Below, in pieces: positions 6,265-13,902 of a stretch of DNA of 16,320 bases. Within the stretch, counting starts at the first letter, position 1, and every line of letters starts with the position of its first letter. Where the stretch lies: NCBI GenBank assembly GCA_045613065.1, contig JAZLAH010000029.1, positions 1 to 16,320 on the forward strand, read 5' to 3'. The notes beneath the pieces are model-generated. The model was not told the origin of the DNA, made no database searches, and worked only from the letters and a program-made list of their open reading frames with translations. Source of the DNA: Fimenecus sp045613065 (lineage in GTDB: Bacteria; Bacillota; Clostridia; Oscillospirales; Acutalibacteraceae). A program made the translations under genes and the position numbers.

Positions 6265-7794
6265 TTATTTTAAACCTGCAACAACCTGAAGGATAACACG
6301 AGCATCAACAGCTGTAACGTTACCGTCAGCGTTCATATCAGCAGCTTCTTTTTCTGTTGCTGTAAGGACTCTTAACTCTGCAACGCTCTGTAATACAAGA
6401 CGAGCATCAACTGCTGTAACATCACCGTCACCGTTTACGTCACCAAGTTTAGCCTTAGCTGGTTCTTCGTATTTAACAGATTCAGTCTTCTTATCACCAC
6501 AAACAGTACATTCACAAATCTTTGTACCCTCTGTTATTGGAGTAGCAGGAATAAGAACTTTCCATTCACCATATGTATGTTTGCCTGTTGCAGCGATTTC
6601 TTCTGTCTTTGTTAATTCGCAAACTGAACATTTGAAAGTCTTAACGCCAGCTTTACCACAAGTTGCTTCAGTTGTCACTGTACCTGCGTCCCACTTATGT
6701 TCTTCAAGCTTTGGAATTGCAACTGTTGATGTTTCTTTACAATCCATACATTCAACTGTCTTTTCACCAGCTTCTTTACAAGTAGCAGCTTTAGTTACCC
6801 TAACATCTTTCCAGTTATGAGGAGCTGTAATGTTGATGTTACACTTTTTGCATACCTGTTTGTGATTGTTAGCATCGTATTTTTCAACAGCTTTAAATTC
6901 ATGCTGTGTTGCTTTTGTTTCTAATTTATAGTTACAATCTGCACAAGTAATTGTTAATGAAACTGAATCATCACATAATGACTTTTTGCCTTCTACAACA
7001 ATAAATTTATGTACTTCTGTTTTTCGTTCACCACAAGCACATTCTTTCTGATGGCTGTTTTCACTTGCAGATTTCCAATCACCAAATGTATGAGTTTTAT
7101 TAATCTTTTTCCAATCTTCTTTTGCTTGTTCTTCACCAACTATACTTATAACTTCAGCTTTATTAGTATCCGCTTTTGCTATCTTCTTACATACAGTACA
7201 AGTATATGTTAATTCACCAACTGCATTGCACTTTGGAGCTTTTGTTACAACGCCTTCACCCCAATTGTGATCATCTGTTACTGTCATTTCACAAACAGTA
7301 CAAACACCTGTGTGTTTCTTATCAGTAATATCTTTTGCTGCTACAGTTTTAATTGTATGTCCTTTAGCAGGAATTTCAACATCTTTTTGCTCGAATTTAC
7401 AATCCTTACACTTGATGTTTTTCTTACCTGGTTCTACACATGTAGGTTCTTTTGTTACGTTAACATCTTCCCAATTATGGTCTGCAGGAACTTGAGATTT
7501 ACATCTGTCACAGTACTGCGAGTGACTATTTGCAGTTTTAGTGTATGAGCCAATAAGATTATGACCCAATGCTTCAGTATACGCTGTCTTTTCATTACCA
7601 CATTCACACACATAAACTGTATAACCTGGTGTTTCACATGTTGGTTTTACAACTACCTTTTCTTCATTGACTACTTTAACAGAATAAACATGTTCATGTT
7701 TTGTCTCTGCTGCCATTGCAGTCATTACTGGTACTGATGCGAGGAGCATAACGAGTGCCAAAAGGACTGCTAAGATTTTCTTAGATTTTTTCAT
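6265..7794 (-). CDS. Secreted CxxC-repeat protein with C-terminal type I dockerin
   Basis: The 509-residue product has a signal peptide (KKSKK, hydrophobic core, AMA, cut near residue 28) and no membrane anchor. Residues about 33-445 are degenerate repeats of roughly 35-45 residues, each with a histidine/tryptophan block such as HNWEDV, a TKxxTCxxxG segment and a CxxC pair (CKDC, CTVC, CADC, CKKC, CMDC, CSVC). The cysteine pairs suggest small zinc-ribbon-like or disulfide-held modules. The end (449-509) is a dockerin: two calcium loops starting D452 (DVNGDGDVTAVD) and D486 (DMNADGNVTAVD), each followed by a helix with AR and LQ. Dockerins dock onto cohesin modules of scaffoldins, so this protein is probably displayed in a surface complex, but no catalytic domain is present. 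SD TAGGAGATGA fits the start. No cohesin or scaffoldin gene is in the window. Function of the repeats unknown. Confidence 0.92.
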   Translation of the reverse strand: MKKSKKILAVLLALVMLLASVPVMTAMAAETKHEHVYSVKVVNEEKVVVKPTCETPGYTVYVCECGNEKTAYTEALGHNLIGSYTKTANSHSQYCDRCKSQVPADHNWEDVNVTKEPTCVEPGKKNIKCKDCKFEQKDVEIPAKGHTIKTVAAKDITDKKHTGVCTVCEMTVTDDHNWGEGVVTKAPKCNAVGELTYTCTVCKKIAKADTNKAEVISIVGEEQAKEDWKKINKTHTFGDWKSASENSHQKECACGERKTEVHKFIVVEGKKSLCDDSVSLTITCADCNYKLETKATQHEFKAVEKYDANNHKQVCKKCNINITAPHNWKDVRVTKAATCKEAGEKTVECMDCKETSTVAIPKLEEHKWDAGTVTTEATCGKAGVKTFKCSVCELTKTEEIAATGKHTYGEWKVLIPATPITEGTKICECTVCGDKKTESVKYEEPAKAKLGDVNGDGDVTAVDARLVLQSVAELRVLTATEKEAADMNADGNVTAVDARVILQVVAGLK

Positions 7795-7828
7795 AAAAAA
7801 TCATCTCCTATTTTTTATTAGTGGTTTT

Positions 7829-7857
7829 ATATTACCATATATAAACAAAAAATGCAA
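7829..7857 (-). promoter_or_regulatory. Promoter of the dockerin gene
   Basis: On the minus strand TTGCAT (7857-7852), 17-bp spacer, TAATAT (7834-7829), preceded by TGg (extended -10). This gives a leader of about 28 bases that contains the ribosome site. Confidence 0.7.
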
Positions 7858-7860
7858 TAA

Positions 7861-7882
7861 TTTTCACATATTTTTCACATAT
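7861..7882. repeat. Tandem 11-bp direct repeat upstream of the dockerin promoter
   Basis: TTTTCACATAT occurs twice in a row (7861-7871, 7872-7882); on the dockerin strand it reads ATATGTGAAAA twice and ends 3 bp before the -35. A period of about one helical turn beside a promoter fits binding of a regulator on one DNA face. The regulator is unknown. Confidence 0.6.
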
Positions 7883-7888
7883 TTGTCA

Positions 7889-8791
7889 CTATTTGTAGTG
7901 CTTTATGAGCATTTCTGCCACATTGTCTTGTATTTTAATGACTCCACCGTGTCTTTTTTTGCGTTCACCCAAATCGTACTCGTCAGGTGAAAGTTGAATA
8001 AATTCTCCACTTGCTATATCCTTTGTAAGGAATGGTGTATAACCTTTATTTCCGTGATATTGGTCAGCAATAAGACACCACATCTGTTTATCATCAAGAT
8101 AATATGCCTCAGGACCCTCAAGTCCGAAGAAATTATCGAGAGTTTCGCTGTGGATTCTCTCATAATCATCACCGATAAGGTCTTTACTTCGTTCAATTAT
8201 GATTATTTTATTTGTTTCATCCTTTGTGAATCTGTAATACCAACCATTGTCCCATACAATATTAGTATCGATAAGTGCTGTCTCACCATCAATATATTTG
8301 AATGTTTCTGTAAAATCCTTGAAATCCTTTGTGAATGTTCCGTAAATTCTCTGTTTTGGTTCTGTATCTCCTGGTTCTTTCACATTACTTGCAAAGAACA
8401 CAAACCACATATCTTTTTCTTTACAGTAAACAGCTTCAGGTGCCCATACGCAACCTGCTTCAGGAATACCAACCTCAATAAGGCGTTCTTCACTCCAGTT
8501 AATTAAATCCTCTGACTCCCACACACAAATTGAACGACTGCCACGATTTGCAAATGTGTCCCAATTCCAACTTTCTGTATTCAAATCCGTTGCGATTATA
8601 AAATACTTCTTGAGTTTTTCATCATACATGATAAATGGGTCACGAATTCCTTTTGTGCCTAACTTTGATGTAAGAATCGGTTCATCAGAGCCTATATCCT
8701 CCCAATGAAGCCCATCGTAGCTTACTGCAAACCAGATGTGCTCCAAATCCCCTGCTGTGCCACTTGTGAAATGTGTAAATAAGTATGCCAT
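7889..8791 (-). CDS. Glycoside hydrolase family 43-like protein, cytoplasmic
   Basis: The 300-residue product shows the five-bladed beta-propeller signature of GH43, enzymes that usually release arabinose or xylose from plant oligosaccharides. Candidate catalytic residues: D51 (general base) in IRDPFIMYD, D175 (pKa modulator) in ALIDTNIVW, and E225 (general acid) in GLEGPEAYY. WAPEAVY (116-122) and RHGGV (280-284) are also typical. The spacings base-modulator-acid (124 and 50 residues) are close to known GH43 proteins. There is no signal peptide, so it should act on imported oligosaccharides. The frame is open upstream to 8866, but GAGGG seven bases before the ATG at 8791 sets the start and the extra 25 codons are promoter DNA. 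No transporter or sugar regulator gene lies nearby. Family assignment is fairly sure; substrate is not. Confidence 0.85.
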   Translation of the reverse strand: MAYLFTHFTSGTAGDLEHIWFAVSYDGLHWEDIGSDEPILTSKLGTKGIRDPFIMYDEKLKKYFIIATDLNTESWNWDTFANRGSRSICVWESEDLINWSEERLIEVGIPEAGCVWAPEAVYCKEKDMWFVFFASNVKEPGDTEPKQRIYGTFTKDFKDFTETFKYIDGETALIDTNIVWDNGWYYRFTKDETNKIIIIERSKDLIGDDYERIHSETLDNFFGLEGPEAYYLDDKQMWCLIADQYHGNKGYTPFLTKDIASGEFIQLSPDEYDLGERKKRHGGVIKIQDNVAEMLIKHYK

Positions 8792-8823
8792 AACTTTTCC
8801 CTCACAGTATATTAGTTTAGAAA

Positions 8824-8852
8824 ATTGTAACATATAAAACAAAAAATGGAAA
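8824..8852 (-). promoter_or_regulatory. Candidate promoter of the GH43-like gene
   Basis: TACAAT (8829-8824) with TGt before it forms an extended -10; the -35 at 17-bp spacing is weak (TTTCCA, 8852-8847). Just upstream lie two overlapping dyads, ACACAAAAT/ATTTTGTGT (8863-8882) and GTGTAA/TTACAC (8881-8897), which could be operator sites. Confidence 0.4.
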
Positions 8853-8920
8853 GTAGAAAGCAACACAAAATCTATTTTGTGTGTAATAATTTTACACTTT
8901 GTTCTTTTGTGTTTTCCATT

Positions 8921-8947
8921 AAAAAAACTCCCCGAAGGGAGTTTTTT
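8921..8947 (-). terminator. Terminator of the double phosphoesterase gene
   Basis: On the minus strand CTCCC-TTCG-GGGAG, a 5-bp GC stem capped by a stable UUCG tetraloop, extended by six A-T pairs and ending in seven T (8927-8921). It starts 2 bases after the stop codon. The A and T runs on both sides also allow it to work for plus-strand transcripts. Confidence 0.93.
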
Positions 8948-8949
8948 AA

Positions 8950-11900
8950 TTAAGCTTTTTTCTTTTTCTTCTTAAGAGATAATGCAACGAGCACAACTGA
9001 AAGAAGCATAAATCCTGCAATATAGATTGGCTGTTTATAATCCTCTGCAGATGTGTTTGGAATTTCAGGAGTATCTACAATCTCATCTGTTGTTCCGTTA
9101 TCAACTACAGGAGCATCTGTTACAGGTTCGTCAACTACAGGAGCGTCTGTTTCAGGCTCATTAGTTGTTGGTGCGTCTGCTGTTGGTTCATCAATAACAG
9201 GCTTGTCATCAAGAGTCTTTTTAATTGCAAACTGGTCAACTCTTGTTTCCTTATCACCTTCAACTGCATATGAATCGAAGTAGAGTGTGTCACCATCAAT
9301 CTGGATGTATGAGTATGATGGAACTTCAAGGTAAATCATTGTTCCGCTGAGTGGCATTACTTCACTTACTTCAGAATCAGGCTTTGCCTTATAGTGTTTA
9401 ACACCGATTGTACCGTTGATTGAGTAAATTGTACCATCAGGATTTACCATTGCTGTGTAATCAAGACCATTGTATGATACCTTTTCTGTTTCTGTTGCAA
9501 CAACTGCATTGTCAGCCATAGCTTCTGTACGCATATAAACGTGGTCATGACCCTGGAATACCATATCAATACCAAGTTCAGGCATAAGTCCCATAAGCTG
9601 TTCACGGATAACCATTACATCGTCATCATCAAAGTGTGAACCATTTGAATATGGTGCTTTATGAAGAGCAACGAACTTCCAATCAGCATCAGAAGCATTC
9701 ATATCAGCCTTGAGCCATTCAATCTGTTCTGCTGAAAGACCTTCGTCTTCACCAAGATTATTTGTGTTGAGAACTACGAAATGAGCATTATTATAATCGA
9801 ATGAATAGTAAACACCTGTTATTTTATCCTGTTCAGGAACATTAGGGAAGTTGAAGTAATAGTCAAGTGCGTAGTCGCCTTTTTCTTCATGGTTACCTGC
9901 AAGAGCCATTACCGGAATATCCATAAGTGTATCAGTTGCAGAATTGAACATTCTCTGCCACTGGATAAAGCTTCTGCCGTCATCAACAAAGTCACCTGTA
10001 CCAAGGATAAAGTCAGCATCGTGATTTTTGAATGCTAATTCTACTGCAGGAGCAAATACTTCATTGTACTGCTTTTCTGTTGTTGACTGTGGGTCAGGCA
10101 TATGGAAGAAGCTGAATGAATCAGAGTTGTCAGCTGTGTCGATAACACCAACTTCACTCCACCAACCCTTTTCAGCATCACCAAGACGGTAGCAGTATTT
10201 TGTATCAGGCTCAAGTCCTGAAATTCTTACATAGTGACGATTTACATCTTCTTTATGATAGATAATTCCGATAAAGCCCAAGTCAATTGCAGGCCATTCA
10301 CGCAATGTTTCAACATCACATTTTGTTTCAATTTTTGCAGCTACTGTTGAACCCTTACTGAAATCAGGATTTTCTGAATAAGGGACAATCTGAACATCAG
10401 TATCTGTGATGCTGTATTTTGTGTAGTAGTTAATATATCTTTCAGTTGCAGCATCTTCACCAAGAGTTACTGCAATATGAGAAGGAAGTCTTAAATTCTT
10501 CTGTGAAAGAGGAACTTCTACAGGTCCGTCAACTACGAATTTACCTTCGTAGTCAGCCATATAACCAGGATTTTCATCATGTGTGAAATCCTTCATAATT
10601 CTGTAAAATTCCTGGTCGATGATATCATACTGACTTTCTGTAAGGTATTCATCAAGGAATGAGTATACAACTTCAGTAACTGTGTCACCGTCCAATACAC
10701 CAAGAGCAAGAACGATAGAAACAACATCAGTAAGGCTGAGTGAAAGAAGTCCGTCATCACCAACAAGGTCGTTGATATAATCAACTGTTGAATTTACAGC
10801 ATCATTATTGACAGCACTGATTCCAAGAGAAACAGGGTCAATCTTGATTTCTTTAAGAATATTATCTACAAGGAGGTCTTCAAGAATCATTTCAAAGAGA
10901 GCATCAACGATAATTTCACCATTTTCACCATTGTCGAAGCGTTCAAGAGCACTCATAAGGAATTTATCATTCTTAGGGTCCTCATTATTTATACTGTGCA
11001 TCGCAATAACAGTTGAAGCAAGGTCACTTACAGTACCCTTGTCACCCTCACTGCCGAAACCGAGTGTATCTCTATAAATTGTTGATGGATAATCAGAAAT
11101 TTCAAGGTTAAGGAATGTATCGAGAATACCTGAAACCTTTTCTACTGTTGCATCATAATCAGTAAGATAAGCCTTTTCAAGCTGATTACAGAGTGAAAGG
11201 AGTAAAGCTTTAACTGCAACTGCTGAAACACCACCAAGAATTTCGTTACCGATAAGGTCAGTCATAAGTTCATTGAAGTCAAGCATATTTGTAAGATACT
11301 TGTAAAGACCGCCTGCATCCTTAACATCCTTACCAAAGCCGTAACGAAGCTGATACTGGAGGAGATTTGTTACGAAGTTTTTAATGTCGTCGCCACCAAA
11401 ATTGTAAGCAAATGCCTGATTTCTGAATGGTTTTTCCTGAGCAACGCCGTTAATGTAAACAGGAACTACTTCGTCAACATCGTGTGAACGATATTCACAT
11501 TCAGTTCTACCTGTTGCATATGTATCAATAGTAACAGTTCTGAACATATTTGGATAACTAAGGATTGATGATGTTACGATTTCGTGAATTTCATCACCAC
11601 TGTCAGTAACATGAGTTGCAGCATCCTGCATATGTGTATGGCCTGTTACGATATAGTGCATACCTGCTTTTGCAAGAGCGTCAGCAGCCTTTTGCCAACT
11701 AAAAAGAACAAACTGGTCAAGAATATCAACCTGTGTTTCCATATGTGGAATAAGGTTGTTGTGAATCATACCGATAACTGTCTTGCCATCCTTAACAGCC
11801 TTTTCAGTTTCAGCAACTGCCCAAGCAAGAAGCTCGTCTGAGAACTGACCACCTGTTTCCTGCTCGTTTTCACCTGAAGCAGTTGTGTCAGCTGAATACA

Positions 11901-12564
11901 TCATAACGTCAAGCGCAATAAGACGGTATGTGTCGTTAATATCAGTTACATAAGAAAGTGAACCACATTCGTTTGATGCCTTTTCTCTATAACGAGCGTA
12001 ATATCCGTCACCTTCAGGTGTATAACCGAAGTTTTTGTAGATTTCTTCAAATTCCTCAGGAGTTGTGTCAATATCATCACGAAGTGCAGGATTTTTCTTT
12101 GATGTTACAAGCTCTTCACCGTCATAATACATTGAACGCATGTTGTTAATATCATGGTTACCATTGATAACATATACAGGGATGCCTGTTTCAGCTTCAA
12201 ACTTCGCAAGTTTTTCAGCCTGTTCCTCATGTGCAGCCTGTTCAGCATTTCTTGTAAGGTCACCAGACATAAGAAGGAACTCAATTTCGCCATTCTTTGC
12301 TTTTACCGCAAGATTTGCCAAAGCAGCATCTAAAAGATTAGGTGCTAAGCCTGTTGTTGAGTTGTTGAGGAGCATCATATCAATAAACTCCTGCTTGTCC
12401 TCTGCAGTTTCGCCCATTGCTGATTCTGCGAAATAGTGAGTATCACTGAGAATTGCAAAATCCACAGTTTCTTTTGTTGATGCGATTGCAGAGAATGGAA
12501 TTCCCACTGCAACGATAACAACTGCAAGAATCACGCAAAGGACCTTTTTTAAAGTTGTCTTCAT
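8950..12564 (-). CDS. Surface protein with two metallophosphoesterase domains
   Basis: The 1204-residue product has a signal peptide ending near residue 28. Domain 1 (about 32-360) is a calcineurin-like phosphoesterase with all metal motifs: SDTH (D41, H43), SGD (D102), GNHD (N136, H137), MIHNN (H268) and GHTH (H309, H311). A mainly helical linker follows (about 380-680). Residues about 690-810 resemble the fibronectin-III-like N-domain of purple acid phosphatases, ending GLEPDTKYCYRLG. Domain 2 (about 815-1115) has MPDPQ (D824), GTGDFVDDG (D858), GNHE (N891, H892), ALHKAPY (H968) and GHDHVY (H1006, H1008). A Pro/Asp/Thr repeat spacer (about 1120-1165) leads to IPNTS, one membrane helix (about 1180-1196) and a KKKKKK tail, like a sortase signal with an altered motif. 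It probably releases phosphate from phosphomonoesters or nucleotides outside the cell. SD GGGAGG supports the start. Substrates are unknown. Confidence 0.93.
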   Translation of the reverse strand: MKTTLKKVLCVILAVVIVAVGIPFSAIASTKETVDFAILSDTHYFAESAMGETAEDKQEFIDMMLLNNSTTGLAPNLLDAALANLAVKAKNGEIEFLLMSGDLTRNAEQAAHEEQAEKLAKFEAETGIPVYVINGNHDINNMRSMYYDGEELVTSKKNPALRDDIDTTPEEFEEIYKNFGYTPEGDGYYARYREKASNECGSLSYVTDINDTYRLIALDVMMYSADTTASGENEQETGGQFSDELLAWAVAETEKAVKDGKTVIGMIHNNLIPHMETQVDILDQFVLFSWQKAADALAKAGMHYIVTGHTHMQDAATHVTDSGDEIHEIVTSSILSYPNMFRTVTIDTYATGRTECEYRSHDVDEVVPVYINGVAQEKPFRNQAFAYNFGGDDIKNFVTNLLQYQLRYGFGKDVKDAGGLYKYLTNMLDFNELMTDLIGNEILGGVSAVAVKALLLSLCNQLEKAYLTDYDATVEKVSGILDTFLNLEISDYPSTIYRDTLGFGSEGDKGTVSDLASTVIAMHSINNEDPKNDKFLMSALERFDNGENGEIIVDALFEMILEDLLVDNILKEIKIDPVSLGISAVNNDAVNSTVDYINDLVGDDGLLSLSLTDVVSIVLALGVLDGDTVTEVVYSFLDEYLTESQYDIIDQEFYRIMKDFTHDENPGYMADYEGKFVVDGPVEVPLSQKNLRLPSHIAVTLGEDAATERYINYYTKYSITDTDVQIVPYSENPDFSKGSTVAAKIETKCDVETLREWPAIDLGFIGIIYHKEDVNRHYVRISGLEPDTKYCYRLGDAEKGWWSEVGVIDTADNSDSFSFFHMPDPQSTTEKQYNEVFAPAVELAFKNHDADFILGTGDFVDDGRSFIQWQRMFNSATDTLMDIPVMALAGNHEEKGDYALDYYFNFPNVPEQDKITGVYYSFDYNNAHFVVLNTNNLGEDEGLSAEQIEWLKADMNASDADWKFVALHKAPYSNGSHFDDDDVMVIREQLMGLMPELGIDMVFQGHDHVYMRTEAMADNAVVATETEKVSYNGLDYTAMVNPDGTIYSINGTIGVKHYKAKPDSEVSEVMPLSGTMIYLEVPSYSYIQIDGDTLYFDSYAVEGDKETRVDQFAIKKTLDDKPVIDEPTADAPTTNEPETDAPVVDEPVTDAPVVDNGTTDEIVDTPEIPNTSAEDYKQPIYIAGFMLLSVVLVALSLKKKKKKA

Positions 12565-12609
12565 TTTCTTTTCCTCCCATTTGTTTTATAAAAAACAATA
12601 ATCGAAGAA

Positions 12610-12618
12610 ATTTTATCA
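12610..12618 (-). promoter_or_regulatory. Candidate extended -10 of the double phosphoesterase gene
   Basis: TGaTAAAAT on the minus strand would start transcription near 12603, giving a leader of about 38 bases with the GGGAGG site. No recognisable -35 is seen at 17 bp, so this is tentative. Confidence 0.35.
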
Positions 12619-12620
12619 TA

Positions 12621-12658
12621 TAAAAAAAGAAAATGCTACCCTTTTTGGTAACATTTTT
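12621..12658 (-). terminator. Terminator of the ABC ATPase gene
   Basis: On the minus strand AAAATGTTACC pairs with GGTAGCATTTT (one G-U) around a 6-base loop, followed by CTTTTTTT. It lies about 66 bases after the ATPase stop. Confidence 0.75.
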
Positions 12659-12723
12659 CTTATAATTTATTAACAATTTGTAAATATTTAACCCTATATA
12701 TTGTGCATTGAACACATTTTTTA

Positions 12724-13407
12724 CTATCTGTTGATGATATCAGACACAATTTGTCCGTCCTGAATACGGATTACACGCTGTGCCTCATTTGCAATGTCGT
12801 TATCGTGAGTAATAAGGATAACGGTTCTGCCTTCCTCGTGTAATTCATGAAGAATTTTCATAACCTCAACACCCGAATGTGAGTCAAGATTACCTGTCGG
12901 CTCGTCAGCAAGAATAATAGGAGGACGGGCAGCAACTGCACGAGCAATAGCAACTCTTTGCTGCTGACCACCTGACATCTGCTTCGGAAGATGCTCAAGA
13001 CGATGGGAAAGACCGACTCTGTCAAGTGCTTCAATGGCAAGACGGTTTCTTTCTTCCTTTTTCATACCACGATAAACGAGAGGCAACTCAACGTTTTCAA
13101 CGGCAGTAAGGCTTGTAATAAGGTTAAAGCCCTGAAAAATGAAGCCGATTTCCTTGTTGCGAATTTCGGAAAGCTCGTCGTCAGTAAGTCCCTCAACATC
13201 CTTGCCGTTAAGAAGGTATTTACCGCTTGTAGGTATGTCAAGAAGACCGAGCATATTCATAAGTGTGGATTTACCCGAGCCTGACTGACCGATAATAGCC
13301 ACAAATTCACCATGCTCAATGGTAAGGTTCACACCGTCAATAGCACGAACCTCATTTTCACCCGGATTATAAATTTTGTACATATCACGAATTTCAATAA
13401 GACTCAT
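12724..13407 (-). CDS. ABC transporter ATP-binding protein (MacB/LolD-type)
   Basis: The 227-residue product is a complete nucleotide-binding domain: Walker A GQSGSGKST (40-48), Q-loop Q92 in FQGFNL, signature MSGGQQQR (144-151), Walker B IILADE (164-169, catalytic E169) and switch H201 in ITHD. The N-terminal MYKIY, the AIDGVNLTI segment and the QDGQIV end are those of the MacB/LolD/FtsE group, which drives mechanotransmission-type exporters or lipoprotein and antimicrobial-peptide efflux together with a FtsX-like permease. No permease gene is next to it: the neighbours are the IVP cassette and the double phosphoesterase. I used the start at 13407 because GAGGTG lies four bases upstream; the in-frame ATG at 13419 has no such site. 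It must work with a permease encoded elsewhere, or has lost its partner. Substrate not predictable. Confidence 0.92.
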   Translation of the reverse strand: MSLIEIRDMYKIYNPGENEVRAIDGVNLTIEHGEFVAIIGQSGSGKSTLMNMLGLLDIPTSGKYLLNGKDVEGLTDDELSEIRNKEIGFIFQGFNLITSLTAVENVELPLVYRGMKKEERNRLAIEALDRVGLSHRLEHLPKQMSGGQQQRVAIARAVAARPPIILADEPTGNLDSHSGVEVMKILHELHEEGRTVILITHDNDIANEAQRVIRIQDGQIVSDIINR

Positions 13408-13446
13408 AATACACCTCAAAATCAGTCTTAAATAAGTATTACCATT

Positions 13447-13475
13447 ATTTTACTCTTTTATTTTATGTAAATCAA
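13447..13475 (-). promoter_or_regulatory. Candidate promoter of the ABC ATPase gene
   Basis: TTGATT (13475-13470), 17-bp spacer, TAAAAT (13452-13447) on the minus strand. It lies between the IVP cassette and the ATPase, so the ATPase does not depend on the cassette for transcription. Confidence 0.5.
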
Positions 13476-13489
13476 TAAACAATTTGTTA

Positions 13490-13523
13490 AAAGTTGAAAG
13501 TTGAAAGTGGAAAGTGGAAAGTT
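13490..13523 (+). repeat. Left array of 7-bp repeats (AAAGTTG/AAAGTGG)
   Basis: Two AAAGTTG units, two AAAGTGG units and a partial AAAGTT in perfect 7-base register. The last partial unit overlaps the stop codon of the IVP gene (13522-13524). The units read in the opposite direction to those of the right array at 13903-13951. Confidence 0.9.
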
Positions 13524-13872
13524 ATTTTTGTGACTGTGTTGTTTTGCATATTGAAGTTAACAAAGCAAGAATTTCTTTAATGTCACTTTCTATCGAGTTA
13601 TATTCTTTTTCAGTTATATATTCAGTTGCAAGTAATAGTCTTAACCAATAATATGTTTCGTTTGCTTCTTTTAATGCAATACACATTTTTGAATGAAAGT
13701 CAGCTTTTGATTGTGCCTGTTCTCCCTCAGAAACATTAGCACCTATGCTTGTTCCACATTTTAAAAGTTGTTTAGACAAAACATATTCCTTTTTTTCTGT
13801 TGTCAAATATTTATAGAGATTAACAACTCTTATTGCAAACTCGAAACTTTTATTTTCAATAATGGCACTCAT
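13522..13872 (-). CDS. Four-helix-bundle protein of the 23S rRNA intervening-sequence (IVP) family
   Basis: The 116-residue product matches the IVP/S23 family (four helix bundle): an N-terminal FEFAIRVVNLYKYL helix, the family core KQLLKCGTSIGANVSEGEQ (about 38-56), SKADFHSKMCIALKEANET, and YWLRLL, with the usual length of about 115-125. The name comes from ORFs inside inserted segments of 23S rRNA genes; homologs include Avd, the accessory protein of diversity-generating retroelements, but no reverse transcriptase or variable repeat is seen here. AAGGTGA lies about 10 bases before the ATG. The gene sits between two inverted arrays of 7-bp repeats; its stop codon lies inside the left array. 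That arrangement, with the right array touching the end of tcdA, suggests a small mobile or formerly mobile unit. Biological role unknown. Confidence 0.88.
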   Translation of the reverse strand: MSAIIENKSFEFAIRVVNLYKYLTTEKKEYVLSKQLLKCGTSIGANVSEGEQAQSKADFHSKMCIALKEANETYYWLRLLLATEYITEKEYNSIESDIKEILALLTSICKTTQSQK

Positions 13873-13902
13873 ATCGTTATGTTCACCTTCGTTTTTAGTA
13901 TT

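Noticed and set aside
7887..7900. Hairpin CACTA/TAGTG at the GH43-like stop as a terminator
   Set aside because: Five weak pairs and no T-tract on the coding strand.
8842..8860. Further copy of the AAAGTGG heptamer array upstream of the GH43-like gene
   Set aside because: Only about one and a half degenerate units (GGAAAGTAGAAAG); too short to separate from chance in AT-rich DNA.
8792..8866. 25 extra codons at the start of the GH43-like protein
   Set aside because: They cover the promoter and the SD, and the encoded hydrophobic stretch is not a normal signal peptide. GAGGG before 8791 fixes the start.
13522..13872. Diversity-generating retroelement
   Set aside because: The IVP protein resembles Avd, but there is no reverse transcriptase, template repeat or variable repeat in the window.
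13522..13872. Part of a 23S rRNA gene with an intervening sequence
   Set aside because: Flanking DNA encodes tcdA and an ABC ATPase; no rRNA sequence is seen.
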